A stretch of 64,000 nucleotides of DNA from Narthecium ossifragum (taxonomy: Eukaryota; Streptophyta; Magnoliopsida; Dioscoreales; Nartheciaceae): contig OY986970.1 in NCBI GenBank assembly GCA_963920575.1, positions 21,025,274 through 21,089,273 on the forward strand. Reading direction: 5' to 3'. Under the pieces are notes generated by a model. The model saw only the letters and a program-made list of their open reading frames with translations. It was not told the DNA's origin and ran no database searches. The position numbers were made by a program, and so were the translations under genes. How positions within the stretch are numbered: position 1 is the stretch's first letter; each line of letters begins with the position of its first letter. Positions 23,521 through 34,317 of this stretch are shown here, piece by piece.

Positions 23521-24999
23521 GGAAAGGAAAAACCAGAGGATGTGCCATACATGGTTGGAAAGCTCTTGAAGTCTAGATTCTGGAGAATTTTACGGTTCGT
23601 GATTTCGAGTTTCCTAGAGGAAGTTACGGCAATTTCAGTACCGATGCGCAGTCTGAATGGCAGAAAGGAAAATAAGCTGGAAGTCCGAGCGATCCGCCGA
23701 TCGATCAGACCACGCAAAAACGTGACAAAACATGTGTTTTTCAGCCACAACACATCCGATCGATCCCTCCATCGCTCCTATGGGTCCGATCGATCCGACA
23801 CCAATGGTTCGATCGATCGGACTTGGGAATAAAAGGGTGACAGAACGTATGCTTTTTAGAGGAACACAGTTCGATCGATCGGACCATCGATCGAACTCGG
23901 GAAGAGCCAGAGACGAAGGATTATTACGAAATCGATCGATCCGACTCCCTTAGTCCGATCGATCGGGCTTGGGCGTGAATAGAAGTTGAAGATTTTAATG
24001 AGACCGATCGATCCAGCATCCAAGGTCCGATCGATCGGACTTTCCCAGTAACAAAAATCAACGATTGTGATCTAATCCGAGGGTGGATACACTTGAGGCT
24101 ATAAATAGGACTCTTTCTAGGGTTTGAGGGGGATTCTGGGACACTTTTGGCTACTCTTTCTCCTCTTTTATATTTTTTCTAGGTTTTCTTTTGCTTTATG
24201 AAATCTTTTGGAGGATTGTTCTTGATGGCCCTGCGTGGCTAAATCTTGATCCTTGGTCGAGGAAACTGAAACCTCGGAATCAATGAAATTGTGAGATCTA
24301 ATTTATTTTTATTGTTCAGTTTATACATGAGTATTGGATGTTCTTCTGAGATTAAATCTTCATGATTACCTTGTCTAATTGCTAGGAGACCTACTAGTTT
24401 ATTATTCATGGTGATCTACCGCTAGGTTTGATATCAAATCCGGAATTGTTTGATCCCTCTAATCTGCGAAGCAACTAGGATCTAATAATTTACTGCTGAT
24501 CAGATCTTGTTAGATCTTAGGAAGAATATTCAACTAGATTAAATGCAACCGCTTGTGCTTGTGTTGTTTAGCTTCATCGATCTCCCTATTCTTAACGCTG
24601 CTACTAGATTAAATCTTCAGCGCTTGTCTTAGGTTGTCTAGTAGTTAGGTTTGATTAGATCGCTTGTTTCTAATTAACTATGATCGAGGAGAGCTTCGAA
24701 TTTAATTCGGACGATGAATATTCATGGTATAAATTGATTGATACTTGCATCTATGATCAGTTATTGGATTCCGATGGTGGATGTTGACTCAGACCAAGGT
24801 TTGTTCTCTTGATTCAACTTGTTTCTTCGTTTTAGATTATTTCTTTACTGTTTTTCCTCACGTTTAAAACCCCCCTATCTTTATTCACTTAGCACAAAAC
24901 TAGACTAATCACTCTTCGTGGGATCGACTCGTATTCGCACTACTACATTTGTTTTGAAGAGTATTGGATTTATTTTTGAGTGCCTGCGATAGCACATCA
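23521..24999 (+). mobile_element. LTR-B copy, 5'-truncated, fused to the element 2 LTR
   Basis: From about 23530 it follows LTR-B from its gatgtgccacatatggttgg segment onward. It has a TATA box at 24100-24107 and ends ..GATAGCACATCA at 24999 inside a gag remnant. About 200 bp of the LTR-B start are missing. A short shared gaaaaaccaga-like stretch lies at the fusion, suggesting a microhomology deletion. The interior differs from 20112-21837 after the TATA box, so it is another subfamily. Confidence 0.75.
23690..24045. repeat. CCGATCGATCGG palindrome array in the truncated LTR-B
   Basis: About ten CGATCGATC sites lie upstream of the TATA box at 24100, the same relative place as in the solo LTR-B. 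The first sites align between the two copies; later ones differ in number and spacing. Confidence 0.8.
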
Positions 25000-25475
25000 A
25001 GTACCCTGAGTAAGGGAAAGTACGCGTCGAGAAAACTGGCAGAAAACCCTGACCACGACATCTGCTCTCCTCCTGCTCTGGTGGCCTGGGCGGCGTGCCA
25101 CCAGTCTAAAGGGTCCCTGACGAGTGGGAACATCGCGAGTTTGACCCGGAGGGGGTCATCCTCGTTGAATAGGAAGTCGAGCACACGAGTGACCTTCTCT
25201 AGCCACTCGTTCACCACTGCCGGATCCCCGCTCGGTCATCCTCGTCGAAAGCTGAGAATCTCCGTCGCTAAGGTCCGTCCAGCAATGGGAGGAAGAACTT
25301 CTCTTCCACGGAAAGAAGCTTCCCCCAACCCGTTACCACCTACTGAAGCTGCCTCTCGTGCTTGTGTAGGTGCCTCGTGCTAACGCCTCTCGGCCTCTGC
25401 GGCTCGCCGGGCGACACACTAATCGCGCGACCCGCCTCGGTCTCATGCGAGAGAACCGTCAAGCTGCCATGCCAT
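25000..25475 (-). pseudogene. Gag remnant, probably of element 1
   Basis: The minus strand gives a capsid fragment (NEWLEKVTRVLDFLFNEDDP, DWWHAAQATRAGGEQMSW, FLDAYFP), closest to the element 3 gag. A deletion after FLDAYFP joins it to the following LTQGT segment, and LTR-B replaces the rest at 24999. The first ATG would be complementary to 25473-25475 but is followed by an early stop. Its orientation fits the missing 5' part of element 1. The leader 25476-25585 contains three copies of a tagacatcaacc unit (about 25518-25565). Confidence 0.7.
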
Positions 25476-25589
25476 CTACACAATCACCATAGACATGAGA
25501 ATCCACTCATCAAAAACCAAAATAGACATCAACCAATAGACATCAACCAAAATAGACATCAACCTAGGATGCAGTGCCATTCTAGGTGT

Positions 25590-26491
25590 AGCACGGTAGT
25601 TCGTGTCGTTCATCCGATTGCTCAACCGAGGTTGTTGAGGCATCATCCACCATCCCAGACGTTGTCAGACAGTCCTCAGGGAGATCAGCACAAAGCAGAC
25701 GAGAGAGCTACTCAGGTCAGAGGCGATGATCTTTGGAATTCTCAGTTCCTGATAGAGTGTTCCTGAAGGTTCCTTCGCGCAGAGGATCAGTCGGAGTTGG
25801 CAGAGACCAGAGACCAGACGAGGTGGAGGCCGAGGCAACCCTACTCCGAGAGTCTGCACCAGAACCATGACGACGTGGAGCGACGATGACATCGAGCCTA
25901 TAGAGATTCCTGACGGCTTTAACAGACAGTTGATAGTACTCCAGAGGTGAAGTAGTAGATCCAGAGTTGCACGAGGACACCCTACGTGAGGTTCACTCCT
26001 CTCCTGTTGTTGTTCATTCAGGAGGCATAGAGATAAATCATGGATTTCGTCGTCAGCTTGGTTGGCACCAGATGCAGAGATCAGGTGCAGAGATCAGATT
26101 CAGGATCAGATGCAGAGATCAGATTCAGGATCATATTCATAGGTCAGATCCAAAGACCAGATGCAGAGGTCAGGTCAACACATATACCATATGAGATGAG
26201 TATGTGTGCCACACAGCAGTCCACTTGTCAGAGAGGTGATCAGATTGCATGATGCTTCAACTTCCATCACCTCAGGCCATGATTCCAGGATCACAGACAG
26301 ATTCTAGTACAGCTCTTAGGAGCCGGTGACCATTTTGTTGACTTTCGGCACAATATCTCGCGGCACAGATGGACAGACGGTCAGAGAGAACCATTCAGAT
26401 CCATGGTGACGTGCTTAGAGCACGCATTGTTGATGCAGATGTCAAACGACGAGAGCACATCCTCATGGCGGAGTTTGCCTACTTCTGCAGT
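25590..26491 (+). pseudogene. Plus-strand Ty3 pol remnant with pieces out of order
   Basis: Recognisable pieces on the plus strand are, in order, an integrase C-terminal piece (about 25700-25800: SLEFSVPDRVFLKVPSRRGS), a zinc-finger region (about 25965-26075: VHSSPVVVHSGG, FRRQLGWHQMQR) and an integrase core piece (about 26370-26490: RRSERTIQIHGDVLRARIVD, AEFAYFC). In an intact element the C-terminal piece comes last, so the region was rearranged or combines two copies. All frames are broken. Orientation is opposite to the gag remnant on its left. Confidence 0.6.
26068..26180 (+). repeat. Degenerate short tandem repeat (CAGATGCAGAGATCAG-like)
   Basis: Four to five imperfect repeats of agatgcagagatcag and agattcaggatcag lie within the pol remnant. 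They have expanded locally and pushed the frame off the integrase zinc-finger similarity. Confidence 0.65.
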
Positions 26492-26496
26492 TGACG

Positions 26497-28645
26497 TGTC
26501 ACGCCCCGCCCCAATTTAATATAAAATATTCCAGATTTCTAAAAAAATTCGGCATGACCCTTGGGCACGGGCACGTGAGATCACTAATACAATCTTTCAA
26601 TCGCTAATAATACATAATTACAACATTCAATCACAACTATTTCTCTTTGTTTCTTTACAACCATTCACCACATCTAGGGGCACATACGCCCACAACAATT
26701 CAAATAATATACATGATATTTAAGCCAAATCCACAATATACAATTTTGTTTCATATCCAACATATACATGCTTTATCATACATAAGAAAATAGATATAAG
26801 AATAAAGTGACTCATCATCCTGAGACAGGACCTCCATGGCCTGCACTGGTCTCTAGCCTACCCATAGGTCCTCCTGCACAAAAACCAAAACCTAACACGA
26901 ATGAGCTCTAAAGCCCAGTAGGAGTCACCAACTAAAACACTGGTGTACACCCACCTATCCTAGTATACTGCCCAAGTATGGTCTGGCTAGTATGGGAAAG
27001 TCTTACACGCAGAGTCGCCACGTCCGGCCGTCAATGCTCGCCCATACCCTATAGACTCTATACCCAACCCTACTAGTATAGGTACAACATCCTATACTAG
27101 TTTACTGATCCTAGTATGGTCTGGCTAGTCTGGGTAAGTCTTACACGCACAGTCGCCGCGTCCGACCGTCAATGCTCGCCCAGACCCCTATAAACTCTAT
27201 ACCGGCCTCAGTACACTAGTATAGGCAACACATCCTCAATCCGATCACATCCTCAAGTCATATCTTCAATCAAATCAAATCCTCAACTCAGATCTAGTCA
27301 TCAACTTAGTCCCTAGCCTCCCTAGACTCTAACTAGTCTAGCTACAGGACCCGACTAGACCCAACCCTAACCCCAATCCTATCATGTATGCACAAGACAA
27401 GAACATAGCAATAAAGCCAATAACAATCATCATAAATTCATACAATACAAAGAGACATCATAGCATAACATAGCATCGTATATACATACAACCATCACAA
27501 CAGAAAAGCATGCACAACATAGCATTAACACAACAACACATCAATCCTAGGAGGCAACTCCTACCTTAAAAGGATAGTCAACGTGCGATCCCTAAGCCCG
27601 GGGGTCCACGCCGCGCTCCGACACTCGACCACCGCTCGAACAATCGTCTAAAGCACACAAAGCAAGAACGATCAGGCAGGGCTCTAAAAGGAATTGAAAC
27701 TACTAGAAATAGATGGCGCTCGAAAAACCGGTCGAACGACGCGAGAAACATCGAAAATGGGCATCGGAAGGCTACGCACAGGGTGCCGGCCAGCGCACCA
27801 AGGCAACAGCTGCGCACCAAGGCAGCAGCTGCGCATGCACACAGCATCGCCATCCTCCCCAGGAAGATCGCCGGAGCTCCGTCGGATCTCCAAACCAGGG
27901 TGCCCAAGCACCTGGTAGACAACTGCCAAAGGAGAAGAGAACCCGTGTGCTGACCCTAGCACAGGATCCCCAAGAAGGTTGCGCAGCCACGGCTGGGGAA
28001 ATGGCCGGCCGGAACCTTGCCGGAAACCATGGCAGGGAGGAGGATCAAAGATCCCCTGCCATGGGTAATGCCGGACAGGGCTCGGAGATAGATGCCCCGG
28101 ACCACGGGGGTCCTTCCTCAGCGCTGTAGTCGCCGAGGGAGGTCCCCAACGCCGTCCGCAACACCTTCTTCAGCGACCCATCGCCGGAACCCATCTTCTC
28201 CCCAAAAACCCGCCGAAAAAACCCACAAAAAGGACGAAAAACAAAGGAAAACGAAGGATGGAGAAGCTAGAAGCTTACCCAAGCCAAGGAAGACGAAATC
28301 CGGCTGGAGGCTCATCGGATCTACACTTTTCTCGGCGATCTCCACTTCTCTATCTCCCGGCTTCTTCCTCCCTTCTTCTCTTCTTCTTCTTCTTCTCCAG
28401 CGCCAGCGATCTCCCTTCCTCTCCATCGCCCTCTCGATCTCTCTCTCTTCTCTTGATCTCTCTTCTCTCGATTCCCTCTCCCCTGATCTCACTCGGGTTG
28501 GTAGCCAAAGAAAGGAGAAGGAGCCTGGATTCTTCTAGAAGGGGGGGGGGTTATTTTGCAGAAAACACCCCGCAAAACGAGAAACTACGCCAAAGCCCTC
28601 CAAATTTACATAAAAACCCGGAATTATACACTAAGGCCCTTACAT
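26497..28645 (-). mobile_element. Solo LTR-C with 5-bp target duplication
   Basis: The 2149-bp block starts TGTCACGCCCCGCCCC and ends GGCCCTTACA on the plus strand. It is flanked by TGACG at 26492-26496 and 28646-28650. Minus sense is inferred from the shared GTGACA-type 3' end. It splits the plus-strand pol remnant. A run of about ten G at 28541-28550 and a CT-rich stretch at 28340-28490 cause spurious ORFs. Confidence 0.9.
26955..27230. repeat. 138-bp tandem duplication inside LTR-C
   Basis: Two imperfect copies share tatggtctggctagt (26977 and 27115), cttacacgca, cgtcaatgctcgccca and ctctatac. The period is 138 bp. Confidence 0.8.
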
Positions 28646-28650
28646 GACGG

Positions 28651-29152
28651 CTCAACACCAGCATTGCACCTTTTGGAGCAGAGAGATCAGTGCAGGTCAG
28701 GTCAGAGGTGACAGCCGTTAGAGTTCGCAGTTTGCAGTAGAGGGTTTGCTTACAGATCGGCTCTATTTACGCATTTGTCAGTTGCGTGTACTACCGCCAC
28801 ATGTTCGATGTTGAGGAAGTACATTTCATATCCGTCCCACGTGATCAGACACGACGACACCGTAGTCGAGGAGCACGTCGCCTACATAGAGCAGCCCGCG
28901 CAGATTCTGAACATACGGGATCAGGTGCTGAGAGGCAGATCGATACTGTTGGTGATGATCAGGTAGAGGCGTGGTAGTGCAGAGAGCTTGACGTGGGACC
29001 GAGGGGATCGCATGTGCCAGTAGTTTCCCCTACTATTTGACTCAGCAGGTAATTCCCTTTGTGTGGGTGTTCGTGCCACTAGGACTAGTTGGTTCTTCTT
29101 TTCCGGCCCTACCCTCGAATTTCGGGACAAAATTTCTTTAAGGGTGATAGGT
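28651..29152 (+). pseudogene. Chromodomain end of the plus-strand element, to its 3' LTR
   Basis: The plus strand encodes SMLRKYISYPSHVIRHDD, then IEQPAQILNIRDQVLRGRS, and stops at 28964-28966. It is the same chromodomain-like segment as in element 2. The sequence up to 29152 includes the ttcgggacaaaatttcttta segment found in other copies between coding end and LTR. LTR-A begins at 29153. Together with 25590-26491 it forms one plus-strand element split by LTR-C. Confidence 0.75.
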
Positions 29153-32146
29153 TGTGAGGACCCGTACCTCCAACCCGGTCCGACCGCGTTAGGTCGAGGG
29201 TCTGGGTTTGTGGTTTGGCTCGGTTGGCCTTGGGATGCGATCGGTTGATCGCATCGCTGTTTTTGACCCAGTGGCATTTTGATAAATATGCTCCCTGGTG
29301 GTCAGTTTCACACCCGCGTGGCACACACTACCTTTGATTGATGTATGTGATTGATTAGAACCTTAAGGGCGCTTCCGATCGGAAGATCGAAGCTCGATCA
29401 GGAGAGATCGAATCAAACGGCTGTGATCGATTCCAGCTTTCTATAAATAACCCCTTTCTTTTCACTCTCTCTCTCTCTCTCTCTTTCTTCTTCTCCTGCC
29501 GTTGTCCCCCTCTCTCTCTCTCTTCCTCTCTCCATCCGACTGAGCTAGGGCTTGGAGGCGCGATCTTCGGGGAGCGGATCTTGACGATCGGACTTGGGGG
29601 ATGCGTGGAGGAGCTGCCCTGCTTGTTCAAGTAGGTGTTTCTATCTCGATCTTGTGATCGGGTTCTCCTAAGATAGGTTTCATGTGTTTTCGATGTAAGG
29701 GTACTTATTAGAATGTTGTGTAGCTTATTGCATATGTGTTGTGGCTTGCTTCGAGTATTCATACCGTGCGATTTCCGTATTTTAACGGCTAATTTCCGTA
29801 TTATCGTCGTTTTGTCGGTTTTCGACCGTTTTGACCTAGATAGAATATTTAACCATCAAAATCGTGTTTTCTTCGCACCATTGGCTTCCTGCATGCAAAG
29901 TTTCATTGATTTCCAACAAGATTTGATAGTTGAAATCCAAGAAATTAGATTTCCGACACTGTTCTAAGGAACAGTGCAATAGGCCGGATAGTCGACTGTT
30001 GGATCGACCGTCAAGCATTGATACGCATTTTCTTGGCCTCACGGTCGACCATCGGGTCGATCGTCGGATCGACCGTCAGGTGCTGTCGCGTTTTTGGTCT
30101 CCTAGGGTCGATGCTCGAATCGACCGCGGGTCCTTACCCTTTTTCCACCTCACCTCACGGTCGACCGTCGGATCGACCGTGGCCCTTATGTTTCCCCATG
30201 TTTTTGTCTCACGGTCGACCGTCGGATCGACCGTCAACCCCTGAATAGTGTTTTCTGGCTTCCTTTGATTGGTTTCTCGTTCATGATTGATACCCAATCA
30301 TGTTAGGGAGCATGCATGATGTTATGGAGGGGTTTTCAATGGATTTCCATCGAGTTTGGGAAATTGAATCGTGCATTTATCTTTTTGGTGGATTTATGGG
30401 TGGACTTGTATTCAAATACTTGGTTGGATAGTAGTTTAAATGCTTAATTGGTTGCTTAGTCATTAGCTAGCTATGAATGCTAGCTAATGTGGAATTGTGG
30501 AACCTTAGCCTGATGCCGGCGTTTGCCGAGGGCTATTGTATAACTGTTGGCCAGTTACCTGCGGGGTAACTGTGGAACCTTAGTCTGTCATGTGCAAGAG
30601 AACACAGAAATATAATAGTCTTCAGTGCTCTCTTGCACCTGACAGACTAAGGTTCCACAGTTACCCCGCAGGTAACTGGCCAACATTTATACAATAGCGC
30701 TCGGCACACGCCGGCATCAGGCTAAGGTTCCACAATTCCACATTAGCTAGCACTCATAGCTAGCTAATGATTAAGCAACCAAATAAGCCTTTAAAATACT
30801 TATCCAACCAAGTATTCAAGTACGGGGAAAAACCGTAAATCCGCTCAAAGGAGTAAGAACGCGATTCAATCCTCAATCTCGATAAACTCCATTAATATCC
30901 CTTGAAAACGATGTGCATGCTTCCTAACATGATTGGGTAGCTATCATGAGTGAAAACCAATCAAAGGAAACCAGAAAGCACAACTCAGTGGCCCACGGTC
31001 AATGCGACGGTCGATCCGACGGTCGACCGTGAGGCCACGGTCGATGCCTTGATCGATCCGACGGTCGACCGCGAAGCCAACCAAGGGAGAAGCATAAGGG
31101 TCACGGTCGATCGGTGCATCGACCGTGGGAGACCCAAAACGGGACAGAGCCTCACGGACGATGCGACGGTCGATCTGACGGTCGACCGTGAGGCGGAATG
31201 AAAAAGGAAAAGGAACCATGGTCGATCGGGGCATCGACCGTGGGAGGCCAAAATCACGACGGTCGATACGACGGTCGACCGTCAGGCCCGAAGGAAGCGT
31301 GGTGGATCGACCGTCAGCCCCACGGCACAGTTCCTCAGAACAGTGCCGGAAATCCAATTTCTTGGATTTGAATGATCAAATCTAGTTGGAAGTTGATGAA
31401 ACTTTGCAAGCATGCGTAAAAGATGATGGGGAAGCTAATGGTATGATCAAAACATGATTTTGATGGTTAAATCTCAAACTTAGGTCTCAATGGCCGAAAA
31501 CCGATGAAACGGCGATAATACGGAAATAAGCCGGTAAAATACGGAAATCAACTGATAGGAATACTAGAAACAAGCCATAATAAACATGCATTGAACCACA
31601 CAACATTCTAACATGTATTCCTACAGCGAAAGCACAAAAAAGGCTATCCTAGGAGAACCCGATCCCAAGATCGAGGTAGAAACACCTACTTGACCAAGCA
31701 GGGCAGCTCCTCCACGCATCCCCCAACTCCGATTGTCGGAATCCGCTCCTCGAAAGCCACGCTCCGAAGCCTTAGCTCAGCGGTTGGAGAGAGGAGGAGA
31801 GAACGACAGGAGAAGAAGGAAGGAAAGAAAGAAAGAGAAAGGAAAGGGGTTTAAATAGAAAGCTGGAATCGATCACAGCCGTCCGATTCGATCTCTCCCG
31901 ATCGAGCTCTGATCTTCCGATCGGAAGCACCCTTAAGGTTCTACTCAAACACTTACATCAATCCAAGGTCGTGTGTGTAACGCGGGTGTGAAACTGACCA
32001 CCAGGGAGCATATTTACCAAAATGCCACTGGGGTCAAAAACAGCGATGCGATCAACCGATCGCATCCCAAGGCCAACCGGGCCAAACCACAAACAAGACC
32101 CTCGACCTAACGCGGTCGGACCGGGTTGGAGGTACGGGTCCTCACA
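29153..32146. repeat. Large imperfect palindrome made of two LTR-A halves head to head
   Basis: The left arm (29153-30605) starts TGTGAGGACCCGTACCTCCA. The right arm (30625-32146) ends with its reverse complement, ..TACGGGTCCTCACA. The arms meet across a 19-nt spacer (30606-30624), with agtctgtcatgtgcaagaga on the left facing a near-identical inverted stretch on the right. Arms are about 1.45 and 1.52 kb, pair along their length, and differ by many substitutions and small indels. Each carries a GGTCGACC-type array (29990-30240 and 30990-31320) of different make-up. No target duplication was found at the borders. The left arm is also where the 3' LTR of the plus-strand element should begin. 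Confidence 0.92.
29442..29449 (+). promoter_or_regulatory. TATA box pointing into the palindrome
   Basis: TATAAATA lies at the LTR-A promoter position of the left arm, followed by a CT-rich tract (29463-29540). Transcription from here would cross the centre and copy both arms into one foldback RNA. The matching right-arm site (minus strand, about 31850-31858) reads TATTTAAA and looks decayed. Confidence 0.6.
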
Positions 32147-32652
32147 TATAGAGCAGCTCCCCTACCTCCTAGCAAGCCTCCCAAGCCTCTGCAAGAGCTC
32201 CACTTCACGGATCAAAGGAGAGAAGAAGGAAGAAAAAAAAAGAAAACAGGGGAGGGTCGCGGGTCTCTTATAGGCTCGAGACCGATCTATCTCGGTTTAG
32301 CGTCCTTATCCGGACACGTCAGAGGCGGTGTCAACATCGATTTGATCAGTCATTCCCTGGAGTGATCGATCGGTCTGGGCTGTCAGCTTTCCTAAAGACA
32401 GCTTCCTAAACTCAGATCTTTCGATGCCAAGTTCACATAAGGTTCTAATAAGCACAAGTATCAATCACATAGGTGTGTGTGCACTACGCAGATGTGAAAC
32501 CAACCGTCAATGTGTAATTTACCAAATTGCCCTTGGGGTCCAAAAGGAACAATGCGATCAACCATATCGCACTCAACGCGGAAACAAGCCAATAGGGGAC
32601 GCCCGGCTCCGACCTACGTGGTCGAGTCAGGTTAGAGGAACGGGTCCTCACA
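32147..32652 (-). mobile_element. LTR-A family fragment beside the palindrome
   Basis: Minus orientation, ending GAACGGGTCCTCACA at 32652. It aligns with 2204-2572 over its right 370 bp (gtgatcgatcggtct, gtgtgtgcactacgcag). Its left side is replaced at 32147 by the palindrome. It borders the syntaxin pseudogene and cuts off that sequence's membrane anchor. Confidence 0.7.
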
Positions 32653-33520
32653 ATCAAGGTGATGCATGTCCACTTCCGGGTGTTGACTTAGTGCTTCTTG
32701 GCGACCTACAGCTGCTATCATCGGTCTCGGACGAACGAGGAGGCGCGGCCAACCTAGCTCTCTATGTCGTTCAGCAGCCCCCTTGCGTTGTCACCAGCAC
32801 CGACCTGTCCTGGAACACCTGTTGCAACTCCCTCAGGCTCCGCTCCAACTCCAACGCCGCCTTGTGCCACTCCCTTATCTCTGCCATGGTGTCCACCACC
32901 GCGCCCCTCTCAGCCTGCTCCGTGATCGCCCGAGCCAGGAACCGCTCCCCCTCGCCCATCTCCACCAACGCCTCCATCGTCGCCTTGTCCGCCTTCTCCC
33001 CTGTCACCGTGTAGTACCTCCTCTCCACCGTCTCCCGGTAGTCCAAAGCGACCCTATATATGAGATCCTGAAAGCTCTGCATAAAGTCATTGAGCTTCTT
33101 CTGGACCCCGGCGACGACGGATGTGCGGGTGAGGTCGGTGGAGGTCCCTAGCCTGCAGCCAGTGAGGGAGCGATTGACAGCATTGGCGCGGTCGAGCGAC
33201 TCGAGGCGGAGCTTGATGAGCTTCGCCTTGCGGAGGGTGAGGCCCGCGTCGGCATCCATGCAGGCGCAGAGGCATGGTTGAGGACTTCTGGAGCGTCTTG
33301 AGCTTCTCGTTACCCTCCTAGAGGCTCCGGTGAACCCCATCCACCTCATTGAGCTCATTCTTGATCCCTTTCACATCGTCGAAAGAACTTATCCAGATTC
33401 ACCCCCGTGAGGAGAGGAGGGAGAAGAGCGAGGGCGGATTCAATGGGGACGATGACCAACGACCTCCGATGGTCGGTGTTGCCGGATCTCGCCAAGAAAC
33501 TAGTCAGAAAGGATCGCCAG
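32653..33520 (-). pseudogene. Syntaxin (Qa-SNARE, SYP12-like) pseudogene fragment
   Basis: The minus strand shows much of a plant plasma-membrane syntaxin. An N-terminal piece (GVNLDKFF, about 33380-33400) is followed by a frame change. Then comes the Habc bundle, LRKAKLIKLRLESLDRANAV, RTSVVAGVQKKLNDFMQSFQ and YRETVERRYYTVTGEKAD. A SNARE motif follows (EIREWHKAALELERSLRELQ, VFQDRSVLVTTQG). After a frame change and stops, NDIES, VGRASSFVR and TRKWTCIT are still readable up to 32653, where the transmembrane segment should start. The intact family drives secretory vesicle fusion at the plasma membrane. The longest open piece is 32771-33358. Frameshifts, several stops and loss of the anchor make this a dead fragment. 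Confidence 0.85.
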
Positions 33521-34134
33521 TAGGAAGGGTGGCTGGATTTGATTCTAGGGAAATCGGAGAGGGTTTCCGAGTAGAAGACCACCATGTCGTGATAACAAAA
33601 AAGAAATGCAGTAGACCATGTTGCGACCAAATTGATTACGATTTGAATGGATTACGGCAAAAAATGGAAATAAAACAATCCGTCCAATGAATACATCTAT
33701 ATAATGCCTGAATTATAGGATATAGACGACATAGGGGTAAAAGTGTCATCCAAAATACGTAACCTATCATAACTACCTTAAAATAGTGTTTATATATCAA
33801 AACTAATGATGACGGTGTACCAGTTAATAAGTTTGCTTGTTTTAATATAAATACTAATTGATTATATTTTTTATTAGTTGAGTATATTACTCTAGTTTAA
33901 GGGGACAGATAACCTCTGTACTGAATATCTACTACTTGTCATCGACGGATCTGCGTCCAACCGCATATACTAAAAAATATCAACTATGAAGTCTCTACTC
34001 ATTATCATATGTATTTGAAGCTCAAATCTCTTTATTGATCAAGTGTGTAATAAATTTAAATTTAATATCATAAAATCTCATGAAAGGATACTGGTGTTGA
34101 CAATATTATCGAATCCCCTAAAAGCATAGAATTA
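33521..34134. other. AT-rich spacer
   Basis: No gene, RNA or clear repeat was seen. The short ORFs here have no recognisable content. The first 100 bp may contain upstream sequence of the syntaxin fragment. Confidence 0.5.
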
Positions 34135-34135
34135 T

Positions 34136-34317
34136 TTCATATAAATCCTTCCAACCAATTATAACACAAGAGTATGGATTCTATCCGAAGGTGACAGCGC
34201 TAGTGATGTTCTATGTGCTGAACTGGTTCATATAAATCCTTCCAACCAATTAAAAGACTAGAGTATGGATTCTATCCGAAGGTGGCAGCGCCAGTGATGT
34301 ACTATGTGTTGAAATGG
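34136..34317 (+). repeat. 91-bp tandem duplication at the LINE 5' junction
   Basis: Two copies, starting at 34136 and 34227, each read ttcatataaatccttccaac, then a flank, then ggattctatccgaaggtg. Each copy includes host flank plus the first bases of the LINE, so the duplication happened after insertion. Confidence 0.85.

Noticed and set aside
28092..28647. Ser/Arg/Glu-rich ORFs in LTR-C
   Set aside because: They translate a CT/GA-rich stretch on both strands; there is no domain or codon signal.
29153..32146. Palindrome as a chimeric foldback read or duplicated assembly end
   Set aside because: The arms differ by many substitutions, indels and array composition; a technical foldback would give near-identical arms. 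Its absence from copy B still leaves the allele question open.
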